This document shows positions 52,002-60,796 of a DNA stretch of 64,000 nt, piece by piece; within the stretch, counting starts at the first letter, position 1, and every line of letters begins with the position of its first letter. Source of the stretch: Limnohabitans_A sp048020265 (GTDB taxonomy: Bacteria; Pseudomonadota; Gammaproteobacteria; Burkholderiales; Burkholderiaceae_C); contig NZ_CP171843.1 in the NCBI RefSeq assembly GCF_048020265.1, forward strand, positions 2,418,001-2,482,000, written 5' to 3'. The translations under genes were made by a program, and so were the position numbers. Under the pieces are notes generated by a model. That model was not told the origin of the DNA. It did no database searches and worked only from the letters and a program-made list of their open reading frames with translations.

Positions 52002-53486
52002 ATGTCACTTGTCATGGGTTGGGATGAATGGGCCAGTCACGATGCCGTGGGCCTGGCCAAACGGGTCAAACGCGGCGAGTTGACGCCCGCCGAGCTGGCA
52101 CGCCAAACGGCTGCTGCCATTGCCCAAGTCAACCCGACGCTCAGCGCCGTGGTCGAAGTGTTTGACGACCTGGTGAGCGAGCCCACACGCGACGGCATGA
52201 ACCCCGAGGGCCCGTTTGCAGGCGTGCCCTATTTGATGAAAGACTTAGGGCCCACGCTCAAAGGCCGCTTGCAGGAAATGGGTTCGCTCTTGATGCGTGG
52301 CAACCGGGCCAGCGCCGACAGCTACCTGGCCAGACGCATCAAACAGGCCGGTCTGAACGTGATCGGCCGCACCACAACGCCCGAGTTTGGCGTGTGCAGC
52401 TCAGCCGAGAACCCCGCCGTGTACGTGACGCGCAACCCTTGGGACTTGCGATATACCACCTGCGGCTCGTCGGCTGGCACGGCTGCGGCCGTGGCAGCGG
52501 GTGTGTTGCCCCTGTCGCATGCCACCGACGGTGGCGGCTCGATCCGCATCCCAGCGGGCTTCAACGGCAACATCGGCCTCAAGGCCTCACGTGGCGTGTT
52601 CTCCATCGCACCCGCCGCGTCAGACCTCACGGGTCTGGTGTCCACCCAGGGCTGCCACAGCCGCACTGTGCGCGACACCGCAGCGTTTGTAGACCATTGC
52701 CGCGGCGGCGCACCGGGCGAATTCATGCCTTATTGGTCGCCCGCCGAACCCTACAGCACACTCATCCAGCGCGACCCGGGGCGGCTGCGCATCGCCTTGT
52801 CGCACGAGTGGGGCCACTACCGCGCTGTGCCACACTTTGTGGCCGAGCTCGAACGCGCAGGCCGCTTTCTGGAGAGCTTGGGTCACCACGTCGAATGGGC
52901 ACTGCCCGAGGTGGACCTGGAAGCCGCTTTTGCTGCGCAGACCACCTGCTACATCAGCAACTTTGCGCAGACCATCACCAACCTGCTCAAACCCTTGGGG
53001 CTGGAGCGGCCACCGACGGATCTGGTCGAGCCGATCAACATCAAAATCTGGGAGGAAGGCCTGAAAACCAGCTATGCCCAGCGCGCTCAAATGCAGGCCG
53101 TATTCAACACCACCTCGCGCGGCTTTGGCGAGTTCTTTGAGCACTGGGACATCATCCTCACACCCATCACCGCGCTGCCCACGCCCAAGCTGGGCACCAC
53201 CGAATACCTGACGATCAGCGACAACCCCTCTGTGTACGACTGGTTTGAAAACCTCTGGCAAAACTTCGCCTACACCCCGCTGTCCAACCTGTGCGGCATC
53301 CCCGGCATCTCACTGCCCATGGCCACCCAGGACAATGGCCTGCCCCTGGGCATCCAAGCCCAAGCCCGACAAGCCAACGATGGGCTACTGCTCCAACTGG
53401 CTGCCCAGATTGAACGAGCGCTGGACGGCAAGTGGAACGATGGGCGGCGGCCGGGGGTGCATGTGTGTCAAGTCACTCCACCGTGA
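52002..53486 (+). CDS. Amidase-signature family hydrolase
   Basis: 494 residues. The Ser-cisSer-Lys triad is visible: K80 in YLMKD, the cis Ser in CGSSAGTAAA (about 156), and nucleophile S180 in ATDGGGSIRIPA. It hydrolyses amide bonds of an unknown small substrate. It is not GatA, since gatB and gatC are absent and the C-terminal part differs. Its last 14 bases overlap the convergent glmS 3' end, so no terminator separates them. The start is ATG 52002 (MSLVMGWDEWAS). Confidence 0.9.
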   Translation: MSLVMGWDEWASHDAVGLAKRVKRGELTPAELARQTAAAIAQVNPTLSAVVEVFDDLVSEPTRDGMNPEGPFAGVPYLMKDLGPTLKGRLQEMGSLLMRGNRASADSYLARRIKQAGLNVIGRTTTPEFGVCSSAENPAVYVTRNPWDLRYTTCGSSAGTAAAVAAGVLPLSHATDGGGSIRIPAGFNGNIGLKASRGVFSIAPAASDLTGLVSTQGCHSRTVRDTAAFVDHCRGGAPGEFMPYWSPAEPYSTLIQRDPGRLRIALSHEWGHYRAVPHFVAELERAGRFLESLGHHVEWALPEVDLEAAFAAQTTCYISNFAQTITNLLKPLGLERPPTDLVEPINIKIWEEGLKTSYAQRAQMQAVFNTTSRGFGEFFEHWDIILTPITALPTPKLGTTEYLTISDNPSVYDWFENLWQNFAYTPLSNLCGIPGISLPMATQDNGLPLGIQAQARQANDGLLLQLAAQIERALDGKWNDGRRPGVHVCQVTPP

Positions 53487-55335
53487 CTGATTTTGCAAGG
53501 TTCCTCGGTTTGTCCACATCCGTCCCCCGCGCACACGCCGTGTGATAGCTGAGCAGCTGCAGCGGCACCACGTGCAAGATGGGTGAGAGCACGCCGTAGT
53601 GCTCGGGCATGCGGATCACGTTGACGCCTTCGCTGCTTTCGATCTTCGTGTCGCCGTCGGCCAGGACGTAGAGCACACCGCCCCGGGCGCGTACTTCCTG
53701 CATATTGCTTTTGAGTTTTTCCAGCAACTGGTCGTTGGGGGCCACGGTGACCACGGGCATGGCGCTGGTCACCAGGGCCAGCGGGCCGTGTTTGAGCTCA
53801 CCCGCCGCATAGGCTTCGGCGTGGATGTAGGTGATCTCTTTGAGCTTGAGCGCACCTTCGAGCGCGATGGGGTAGTGCGTGCCCCGGCCCAAAAACAGCG
53901 CGTTTTCCTTGCTGGCAAATTCTTCGGCCCAGGCGATGATCTGAGGCTCCAGCGCCAGCACGGCTTGCAGCGCGGCGGGCAGGTGGCGCATGGCTTTGAT
54001 GTGCCCGGCCTCTTCTTCGTCAGACAGGCGGCCTTTGGTTTGGGCCAATGCCAGCGTGAGCAAGAACAGCCCAGCCAACTGCGTGGTGAAGGCCTTGGTG
54101 GAAGCCACGCCGATCTCGGCCCCGGCGCGGGTCACGTAGGCGTGTTTGCACTCGCGCACCATGGCACTGGTGGACACGTTGCAGATGGTGAGCGTGTGCG
54201 TCATGCCCAGGCTCTGCGCGTGGCGCAACGCGGCCAGGGTGTCGGCGGTTTCGCCGCTTTGGGTGATGGTGACGATCAGCGTGTTCGGGTTGGGCACCGA
54301 TTCGCGGTAGCGGTATTCGCTGGCAATTTCCACCGCGCAGGGCACTTTGGCGATCGCTTCGATCCAGTACTTGGCCACGCAGCCGCTGTAGTAGCTGGTG
54401 CCACAGGCCAGTATCAGCACGTTGTCAATCGCCTTGAAGGTGCTGTACGCGCCGTCGCCAAACAGCTCGGGCGTGATGCCTTCCACACCTTCAAGCGTGT
54501 CGGCAATGGCGCGGGGCTGCTCGAAAATTTCCTTTTGCATGTAGTGGCGGTAAGGGCCCAACTCGGCCGCGCCGCTGTGGGCGTGCACGGTTTTCACGGC
54601 GCGGGTCACGGCCTTGTGCTCCCGGTCTACCACCCAGTATTTGCCCAGCTGGATATCGACCACATCGCCTTCTTCCAGATAGACGATCTGGTCAGTCACA
54701 CCGGCCAGTGCCATCGCGTCGCTGGCCAAAAAGGTTTCGCCCTGGCCCACACCCAAAATCAGCGGCGAGCCGGCACGGGCGCCAATGACGCGCTGCGGTT
54801 CATCTTTGTGGAACACCGCAATCGCATACGCACCGTGCAGTTGGCGGATGGCGGTTTTGACGGCTTCAAAGAGGTCACCGTCGTACACGCTGTCGACCAA
54901 ATGGGCAATGACTTCGGTGTCGGTCTGGCTGGCAAAGACATAGCCCTTGGCCTGCAGGGCGGCGCGCAGCTCTTCGTGGTTTTCGATGATGCCGTTGTGC
55001 ACCAGCGCCACCTTGCCGGGCTTGCCGTCTGCTGGGCCCGTGCCATGGCTGAAGTGCGGGTGCGCGTTGTGCACCGCCGGCGCGCCGTGCGTGGCCCAGC
55101 GGGTGTGGGCAATGCCGGTGCCGCCTTCGATGTGGTCGGCACTGACCTGGTCCATCAGCTCGGCCACACGCGAGGTGCTGCGGGCGCGCTGCAGCCCGCC
55201 CGTGCCAGCGTTCAGGCTGGCCGCGTGCACGGCCACGCCGCAGGAGTCATAACCCCGGTATTCGAGCCGTTGCAGACCCTGAACGAGAACAGGAACGATG
55301 TTGCGGGAAGAAACGGCGCCGACGATGCCACACAT
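53473..55335 (-). CDS. glmS: Glucosamine--fructose-6-phosphate aminotransferase (isomerizing)
   Basis: 620 residues. Class II glutaminase domain with N-terminal nucleophile Cys after Met (MCGIVGAV), the WATHGAP segment, and two SIS domains (LACGTSYYSG, TQSGETADTL; GRGTHYPIALEGALKLKEI). It ends in DKPRNLAKSVTVE, the conserved tail. It makes glucosamine-6-phosphate, which GlmU (56005-57408) turns into UDP-GlcNAc for MurA, MurG and LpxA/C pathways. The start at ATG 55335 is fixed by the Cys, as the longer frame would bury it. No glmS ribozyme is seen upstream. Confidence 0.97.
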   Translation of the reverse strand: MCGIVGAVSSRNIVPVLVQGLQRLEYRGYDSCGVAVHAASLNAGTGGLQRARSTSRVAELMDQVSADHIEGGTGIAHTRWATHGAPAVHNAHPHFSHGTGPADGKPGKVALVHNGIIENHEELRAALQAKGYVFASQTDTEVIAHLVDSVYDGDLFEAVKTAIRQLHGAYAIAVFHKDEPQRVIGARAGSPLILGVGQGETFLASDAMALAGVTDQIVYLEEGDVVDIQLGKYWVVDREHKAVTRAVKTVHAHSGAAELGPYRHYMQKEIFEQPRAIADTLEGVEGITPELFGDGAYSTFKAIDNVLILACGTSYYSGCVAKYWIEAIAKVPCAVEIASEYRYRESVPNPNTLIVTITQSGETADTLAALRHAQSLGMTHTLTICNVSTSAMVRECKHAYVTRAGAEIGVASTKAFTTQLAGLFLLTLALAQTKGRLSDEEEAGHIKAMRHLPAALQAVLALEPQIIAWAEEFASKENALFLGRGTHYPIALEGALKLKEITYIHAEAYAAGELKHGPLALVTSAMPVVTVAPNDQLLEKLKSNMQEVRARGGVLYVLADGDTKIESSEGVNVIRMPEHYGVLSPILHVVPLQLLSYHTACARGTDVDKPRNLAKSVTVE

Positions 55336-55386
55336 GAAAGGCTCCTCAATTGGGGGAATGACAGCGATGGTAGGCATGCCATATAA

Positions 55387-55405
55387 AAATATCAGATCAA
55401 TATTT
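55387..55405. promoter_or_regulatory. AT-rich dyad in the glmS/Lrp divergent gap
   Basis: AAATAT, seven bases and ATATTT form a 19-base symmetric site in a markedly AT-rich 137-base gap. Lrp/AsnC proteins bind such AT-rich palindromes near their own genes, so it is a candidate operator for the neighbouring regulator and possibly glmS. Confidence 0.4.
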
Positions 55406-55472
55406 CCATATTTACGGTTTTTTATTTCACGAAATGAATGAAGTGGAATTTAATTTCATTAAAATACAATAT

Positions 55473-55958
55473 ATGGAATCAAATGAACTTGATGCAATCG
55501 ACTTGCAACTGCTCGACAGTCTGCAGCGCGACGCCAGCCTGAGCAACGTGGCGCTGGCCGAAAAAGTCAATGTCTCGCCGCCCACCTGTCTGCGCCGCGT
55601 CAAACGCTTGGTCGAGGGCGGCTGGATCGAGCGACAGGTGGCCGTGCTCAGCACCGACCGGCTCGCCGCCACGCTGGGCCACGGGCTGACAGCCTTGGTC
55701 GAAGTGTCTTTAGACAAGCAGGACAGTGAACACCTGGACACGTTTGAAGCCCGCGCCGTGGCGAACGATGCGGTGCAGCAATGCTGGCGCGTGTCGCCCG
55801 GGCCGGACTTCATGTTGGTGGTGCAGGCACGCGACATGCCGCATTACCTCGCGATCAGTCAAGCGCTGTTCACGCAAGACGCCAATGTGCGCAATGTGAA
55901 GGCCTTTTTTGCGACCAAACGGGCCAAGTTCGGAACGCAGATCACGTTGCCAGGCTGA
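55473..55958 (+). CDS. Lrp/AsnC-family transcriptional regulator
   Basis: 161 residues. The N-terminal HTH (LDAIDLQLLDSLQRDASLSN, then LAEKVNVSPPTCLRRVKRL) and the C-terminal RAM ligand domain (about 65-155) give the usual Lrp shape. The ligand is unknown. It diverges from glmS, though the family normally controls amino acid genes. ATG 55473 gives the standard length; an upstream ATG (55434) adds 13 residues. It ends 46 bases from the convergent glmU. Confidence 0.9.
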   Translation: MESNELDAIDLQLLDSLQRDASLSNVALAEKVNVSPPTCLRRVKRLVEGGWIERQVAVLSTDRLAATLGHGLTALVEVSLDKQDSEHLDTFEARAVANDAVQQCWRVSPGPDFMLVVQARDMPHYLAISQALFTQDANVRNVKAFFATKRAKFGTQITLPG

Positions 55959-55962
55959 GCAC

Positions 55963-55991
55963 CGGACTGCCGCGCTTCGCTCGCAGTGACG
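55963..55991. repeat. Single REP-like element
   Basis: The 29 bases read, on the minus strand, CGTCACTGCGAGCGAAGCG then CGGCAGTCCG. This resembles a dispersed intergenic repeat (variants of TCATTGCGAGCG then AAGCG then GCAATCC) found in many bacterial genomes. It lies between the convergent ends of the Lrp gene and glmU. Confidence 0.5.
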
Positions 55992-56004
55992 AATAACGCC
56001 ATCA

Positions 56005-57408
56005 TCACTTTTTCTTTTGCGGTCTGGCCCAGTTGGCGATGCTGATCTGTTTGCCGCGCGCCACGCTCAGCGCACCGGGTTCGGTGCTCTTAGTGATGGT
56101 GGAGCCGCCGCCCACCGTACCGCCGGCCCCGATCGTCACCGGGGCCACCAGCACGCAGTTGCTACCGATGTGCACGTCGGCTTCGATCACCGTGCGGTGT
56201 TTGTTGGCCCCGTCGTAGTTGGCCGTGATGCTGCCCGCGCCGTAGTTCACGCGCTCGCCCACGGTGGCGTCGCCCAGATAGGCCAGGTGGTTGGCCTTGG
56301 CACCCTGGGCCAAGGTGGAATTTTTCACCTCGACAAAGTTGCCGATGTGCACTTCGGCGCCCAGTTGTGCGCCGGGGCGCAAGCGGGCAAACGGGCCGAT
56401 CAAGGCGCCCTCGCCCACGCTAACGCCCAATTTTTCGCCGTCGATGTGGGTAAAAGGATGGATGACTGCGCCTGCGGCGATGGTGCAGTTGGCGATCACG
56501 CAGTTCGCGCCGATCTTCACGCCTTCGCCCAACGACACCTGGCCTTCAAAAACGCAATTCACATCGATCTCGACGTCTTGCGCACAATCGAGCTGACCGC
56601 GCAGGTCAAAGCGGGCCGGGTCTTTCAGGCGCACGCCTTGCTCCATCAGGCGATGCGCCTGGCGCAGCTGGTGGGCGCGCTCCAACTCGGCCAGTTGCAC
56701 CGGGCTGTTGATGCCCGCCACCTGCAGCGGGTCGGCGATCTTATGCGCCACCACAGGCACGCCATCGGCCACGGCCAGCTTGACCACGTCGGTCAGGTAG
56801 TACTCACCCTGGGCGTTCTGGTTGTCAATACGGCCCAGCCAGCCTTTGAGCAGCTTGGCGGGCACGGCCATGATGCCGCTGTAGACCTCCTGGATCAGGC
56901 GCTGCGCAACGGTGGCGTCTTTGTGCTCGACGATGGCTTGCACGGCTTCACCCTTTCGGACAATGCGGCCGTAACCCGTGGGGTCGGCAAAGTCGATGGT
57001 CAGCAGCGCCAGCTTATCGCCACCGGATTCGGCGATCAGCGCCTGCAGGGTGCCCGTCTGGGTCAAAGGCACATCGCCGGACAAAATCACCACCACGCCA
57101 TTGTCAGCCAGCACGGGCACAGCCTGCTGCACAGCGTGGCCTGTGCCCAACTGCGGCTCTTGGCGCACGCACTGCACCGCCAGGGCCTGACCCGGGGCCA
57201 GCAACACGGGCTCCACCTGGTCGGCGCCGTGGCCGGTGATGACCACGGCCGAACGGGCATCCAGCTGCGCCGCCGTATTCAGCACATGCTGAACCAGCGG
57301 CACCCCCGCCAAGCGCTGCAGCACTTTGGGCAAGCGGCTTTTCATCCGGGTGCCTTTGCCGGCGGCCATCACGACGACATCGATGGGAAACGGGGTATTC
57401 AAATTCAT
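56005..57408 (-). CDS. glmU: Bifunctional GlmU: GlcN-1-P acetyltransferase / GlcNAc-1-P uridyltransferase
   Basis: 467 residues. The uridyltransferase domain has AAGKGTRMKSRLPKVL (about 15-30), and the C-terminal half is a left-handed beta helix of hexapeptide repeats (IGANCVIANCTIAAGAVI) ending with the acetyltransferase site stretch NYDGANKHRTVIEADVHIG. It completes UDP-GlcNAc synthesis after GlmS. The order glmU and glmS with an Lrp gene between, glmU facing the Lrp gene, is common in betaproteobacteria as far as I recall. The normal length is kept. Confidence 0.97.
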   Translation of the reverse strand: MNLNTPFPIDVVVMAAGKGTRMKSRLPKVLQRLAGVPLVQHVLNTAAQLDARSAVVITGHGADQVEPVLLAPGQALAVQCVRQEPQLGTGHAVQQAVPVLADNGVVVILSGDVPLTQTGTLQALIAESGGDKLALLTIDFADPTGYGRIVRKGEAVQAIVEHKDATVAQRLIQEVYSGIMAVPAKLLKGWLGRIDNQNAQGEYYLTDVVKLAVADGVPVVAHKIADPLQVAGINSPVQLAELERAHQLRQAHRLMEQGVRLKDPARFDLRGQLDCAQDVEIDVNCVFEGQVSLGEGVKIGANCVIANCTIAAGAVIHPFTHIDGEKLGVSVGEGALIGPFARLRPGAQLGAEVHIGNFVEVKNSTLAQGAKANHLAYLGDATVGERVNYGAGSITANYDGANKHRTVIEADVHIGSNCVLVAPVTIGAGGTVGGGSTITKSTEPGALSVARGKQISIANWARPQKKK

Positions 57409-57589
57409 GGAGATCTTTCAAAAGCGGGGGCGGGCTCAGGGCGGGGGGCACTCCAAGATTATCGCCAGACTGAAACCCACGCCCTGCCACTTGAGCCCGG
57501 TCAAGTCACGGGTTTGGCCTTGGGTGGACAATGTCAGTAGGCATTGGCCGCCAAAGCCGATACGTACCCCATACCTTTCGGAGTTTTGC

Positions 57590-58144
57590 ATGCGATCACC
57601 TTTCTGGCTGGCGCCCCTCTTCGCGACGACCTGTTTTCTGGCAGCTTGCGGGGGTGGAGGGTCGCCTGCAGGTGACGCACCGGGCAATCCTCCCGGCACT
57701 GTCAGCACCACTTGCGCCTTGAATCTGTCGATTTACGCAGATGGAAGCGCCAATGGGAGCGGTTACGCCATTCAGCAAGGAGGTGCATCGACACCTGCAG
57801 TTTCTCGCCTACTCGATGGCTGCGCCATCACCTCTTTGGAATCGGCTCGCCTAAGCATGTGTATACGTCACGACGACCTCAGCGAGTTGACTGCTCAGTT
57901 AGTTCTGCCTGTCATGGGACCCGTACAGACTTCATTGACACCCAACATCACGCCTCCGAGCGAAGACAAACAGTTTTGTGATTTCAACCAAGGAACTGTT
58001 TATGCAACGGACATTCCCATCAACGCATTGGCCTCTTTGCCTTCACTGAATGTCCGTTGGAACGTCGCTGTCACCGATACTGTGCAAAACAACAAGCTCG
58101 GCTTTTTTATCAGTTGGTCATTGCTTCTCAGCGGTAAAAAATAA
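57590..58144 (+). CDS. Lipoprotein of unknown function
   Basis: 184 residues with a signal peptide and lipobox FLAAC at about residues 17-21, followed by a Gly/Ser/Pro-rich linker (GGGGSPAGDAPG). The mature part has several cysteines (CALNLS, DGCAIT, MCIRHDD, FCDFNQ) that could form disulfides in the periplasm, and beta-rich stretches. I recognise no family. The longer open frame upstream from 57326 is out of the family context. It overlaps the next lipoprotein gene by one base (TAATG), so they are co-transcribed. Confidence 0.68.
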   Translation: MRSPFWLAPLFATTCFLAACGGGGSPAGDAPGNPPGTVSTTCALNLSIYADGSANGSGYAIQQGGASTPAVSRLLDGCAITSLESARLSMCIRHDDLSELTAQLVLPVMGPVQTSLTPNITPPSEDKQFCDFNQGTVYATDIPINALASLPSLNVRWNVAVTDTVQNNKLGFFISWSLLLSGKK

Positions 58145-58992
58145 TGAACCGCTTGCTGATCAGCGCGCTGATATTACTGTTGCAAGGCTGCAGCGCCATC
58201 AAGCTGGGCTACCAGCAACTGCCCACGCTGTCTTATTGGTGGCTGGACAGCACCGTGTCGTTCAGTGGTCCGCAATCAACGGGGGCCAAACAAGCGATTG
58301 ACAACCTGTACCAATGGCACCGCCGCGAAGAGTTGCCCGCTTATGCCGAGCTGCTGCAGCGCGCAAGCCAGTTGTCGGCCGGTCCGGTGCAAGCCGAACA
58401 TGTGTGCCGCATCTGGACCGATGTGCAGTCCCGGCTGGACACCCTGATGCGCGAAGCGGTGGTACACGCAGCCCCCGTGGCCATGGCTTTAGGTCCTCGG
58501 CAGCTGAGCCACATGGCACGGCACTGGGAAAGCAAAAACGAGGAATGGGAAAAAGAGTGGCTGCAAGGCAGCGACAGCGAACGGCTGCAAAGACGCCTGG
58601 ACAAAGCGCTTGAGCGGTACCGCTCGTTTTATGGAGAGTTGAATCCTGCGCAGATCAGCCTGATCAAATCGCAGCTGGCCCAGTCCCCCTGGACCGCAGA
58701 GTGGGGTCGCCAGGACCGTCAACGCCGCCAGCAGGACTTGCTCTCGGCTTTGCAGCGCATCAGCCAAACCGTTTTGACGCCCGCGCAAGCGGAGGCCCAG
58801 TTGTGGGGTGTCTGGCAGCACTGGCTGCAACCGCCTGACGCCTCTCAGCGCGCCGTGATGGAGAGTCTGGCGCAACGCACTTGCGAGAATCTGGCCCAAC
58901 TGCACAACACCACCAGCCCCGAGCAGCGCCAACAAGTGGCACGCCGTTTGCGTGCTTATGACAGGGACATCAGGGACTTGATCAAACCCTGA
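58144..58992 (+). CDS. DUF6279-type lipoprotein
   Basis: 282 residues. The signal peptide ends in lipobox LLQGC (Cys16). The mature protein is helical and rich in Gln and Arg, with the start SAIKLGYQQLPTLSYWWLDS that is typical of the DUF6279 family of proteobacterial lipoproteins. No function is established. The repeated Arg/Gln helices (RRLDKALERYRSFYGELNP) resemble a helical bundle. Its stop is 11 bases from the convergent metallo-hydrolase gene. Confidence 0.8.
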   Translation: MNRLLISALILLLQGCSAIKLGYQQLPTLSYWWLDSTVSFSGPQSTGAKQAIDNLYQWHRREELPAYAELLQRASQLSAGPVQAEHVCRIWTDVQSRLDTLMREAVVHAAPVAMALGPRQLSHMARHWESKNEEWEKEWLQGSDSERLQRRLDKALERYRSFYGELNPAQISLIKSQLAQSPWTAEWGRQDRQRRQQDLLSALQRISQTVLTPAQAEAQLWGVWQHWLQPPDASQRAVMESLAQRTCENLAQLHNTTSPEQRQQVARRLRAYDRDIRDLIKP

Positions 58993-59002
58993 GGGCGCCC
59001 TG

Positions 59003-60004
59003 TCAGCTTTGCAGCGCCTTCCACATCTCCATGTCGCGCTCGGCGGTCCAGATGCGGGGATTCTTGATGCCGCTGGCTTCGTCATAAGCGCGGGTCACGT
59101 CAAAGGGCAGGCAGTGCTCGTAAATGAACACATGGCCGAAGATCGGGTCCATGGCCTTGCGGGTGTGGGCCATGGCAGCTTTGAGGTCCATCTTGGCAGC
59201 GACAGCCTCCTTGCCCGCTTGGAACAAGGTGGTGACCCAGCGCTGGGTGTAGTCCAGCGCCTTGTTGACGTTGGCATTGCCCTTCATGGCTTCGCCGCGG
59301 CCGGGCACGATGAACTCGGCTTTCAGGGCGCGCAGGGCTTCCAGTGTGGCGGGCCACTCTTCCAGTTGGGCGTCGCCCGTGTACACACCGGCTTCGTACT
59401 CGACCAGGTCGCCTGAGAACAGCACTTTTTCTTCTTCGACCCAGGCGATCGTGTCGCCGCGGGTGTGGCCAGGACCGGGGTGCCAGATCTGCACCACCAC
59501 GCCGCCCAGGTTGATGCTGAGCTTGCCGGGCACTTCGCCTTTTGTGGGATTGCCACCGCCGACCACCATGGTGGGCCAGGTCAGGCCGGGCACGCTGTCG
59601 GCACCTCGGAACAGGCGCGGGAAGCGCTCCATCTCGCTTTTCATGTCCTGCGCGCCACGCTCTTTGATCAGGTCCAGCGTGCCTTCGCTGGCGATGATTT
59701 CGGTCGCGCCCTCGGCAGCGTAGGCATAGGCGCCCAGCACGCGCACCGCATGGTAGTGGGTCAGCAGCACATATTTGATCGGCAGGTCACTGACGGTGCG
59801 GATCTTTTTGATCAGGTCTTGCGCCATGGCCGGGGTGGCGGTGGCGTCGCTGACCATGATGAAGCGGTCACCAATGATCACGCCCGAATTGGGGTCACCT
59901 TCGGCGGTGTAAGCCCAGCAGTGCTTGCTGAGTTGCTCGAAAGTGATCTTCTTCTCATCCAGATCGGCTTGGCTGGCGAAGGCTTTTGTGGGGGCGTTGG
60001 ACAT
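59003..60004 (-). CDS. Metallo-beta-lactamase fold hydrolase with altered metal motif
   Basis: 333 residues, MBL fold. The usual HxHxDH motif appears as THYHAVRVLGA (about 105-115), so the Asp and third His are missing. Later motifs HPGPGHTRGD and LFSGDLVEYEAG are kept. It may bind a single metal or use another residue; activity cannot be predicted. GGAG precedes ATG 60004. It is 85 bases downstream of a TetR gene on the same strand, with a palindrome in the gap. Confidence 0.82.
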   Translation of the reverse strand: MSNAPTKAFASQADLDEKKITFEQLSKHCWAYTAEGDPNSGVIIGDRFIMVSDATATPAMAQDLIKKIRTVSDLPIKYVLLTHYHAVRVLGAYAYAAEGATEIIASEGTLDLIKERGAQDMKSEMERFPRLFRGADSVPGLTWPTMVVGGGNPTKGEVPGKLSINLGGVVVQIWHPGPGHTRGDTIAWVEEEKVLFSGDLVEYEAGVYTGDAQLEEWPATLEALRALKAEFIVPGRGEAMKGNANVNKALDYTQRWVTTLFQAGKEAVAAKMDLKAAMAHTRKAMDPIFGHVFIYEHCLPFDVTRAYDEASGIKNPRIWTAERDMEMWKALQS

Positions 60005-60054
60005 GGAAATGGCTCCGGTCAATGAAGGGCAATGAATGGGCTGGATTTTACCTA

Positions 60055-60067
60055 AACGAAATTCGTT
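60055..60067. promoter_or_regulatory. Palindromic operator candidate before the MBL gene
   Basis: AACGAA, one base and TTCGTT form a perfect odd palindrome directly upstream of a TAAAAT -10-like box for the minus-strand MBL gene. TetR-family dimers bind short palindromes of this kind, and the adjacent gene encodes a TetR protein. Confidence 0.5.
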
Positions 60068-60089
60068 ACGCATTGGTAAATTGCGCAAC

Positions 60090-60719
60090 TCAACCCAGCC
60101 CCTTTTCCAGCATGGAAATGACCTCTTCGGCAAAAGCCGCGTAACTGATCGGTCCACCTGGGCGCAGCCAGGTAAAGGTCCAGTTGATCATGCCCAGCAG
60201 CATCATGGTCAACGCCGTCTGGTTGGTGGGGGTGAGCCGGTCGGGGTAGGCGCGTTTCATGAAACGGGTCATGGCCGCGACGATGTCGCGCTGGCGGTTC
60301 AGGATCAACTCCCGCGGCGAAACGGTGCCGGAGGGCAAGGCTGCGTCGGGGGCATCGCTCAAAAACTGGGTGTCGTTGAGCAAGGCCGCGTGTCGGGTCG
60401 CTGAGGTTTCGTATTCCTGCAAAAACGCCCGCACCAACTCATGCAGCGTGGCGCGCTCGTCCAAATTTTTGCGTTGGGCCGTGGCCTCGGTCTGCGCAAT
60501 CAGCGCCAACAGGCGCTGGGTGTGCCGATCCAGCAAATCGAACAGGATCGCCTCCTTGCTCTCGTAATAGTGGTACAGCCGCGCCTTGGACGTGCCGCAA
60601 GCGGTGGCGATCTCGTTCATGCTGGCCGCAGGGTAGCTGCGCTGCGCAAAGCATTGCGCGGCGATGTCGAGGATCGCATCGCGCTTGATGTCGTGGGTTG
60701 CTGATTTGGGTCGGGCCAT
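60090..60719 (-). CDS. TetR-family transcriptional regulator
   Basis: 209 residues. The N-terminal HTH reads ILDIAAQCFAQRSYPAASMN then EIATACGTSKARLYHYYESK (about 15-55) and a helical ligand domain follows. The start is ATG 60719 (MARPKSATHD), as upstream sequence is not family-like. It precedes the MBL gene on the same strand, and the palindrome in the gap suggests that it controls that gene and perhaps itself. In this family ligands are often acyl-CoA or aromatic compounds; here the ligand is unknown. Confidence 0.9.
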   Translation of the reverse strand: MARPKSATHDIKRDAILDIAAQCFAQRSYPAASMNEIATACGTSKARLYHYYESKEAILFDLLDRHTQRLLALIAQTEATAQRKNLDERATLHELVRAFLQEYETSATRHAALLNDTQFLSDAPDAALPSGTVSPRELILNRQRDIVAAMTRFMKRAYPDRLTPTNQTALTMMLLGMINWTFTWLRPGGPISYAAFAEEVISMLEKGLG

Positions 60720-60796
60720 GGCGGCATTCTGCCAGCCATGGCTCAGGGTGCCCCCCAGAAAGCCCCCCCAAGACGACGCCGGCACCCACCGACAAG

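Noticed and set aside
53599..55386. 595-codon open frame opposite glmS
   Set aside because: Complete overlap with the conserved GlmS gene; the translation is His/Val/Gly-rich without motifs.
55336..55472. glmS ribozyme or riboswitch
   Set aside because: The gap is only 137 bases and AT-rich, and shows none of the conserved ribozyme core. glmS ribozymes are mainly found in Firmicutes.
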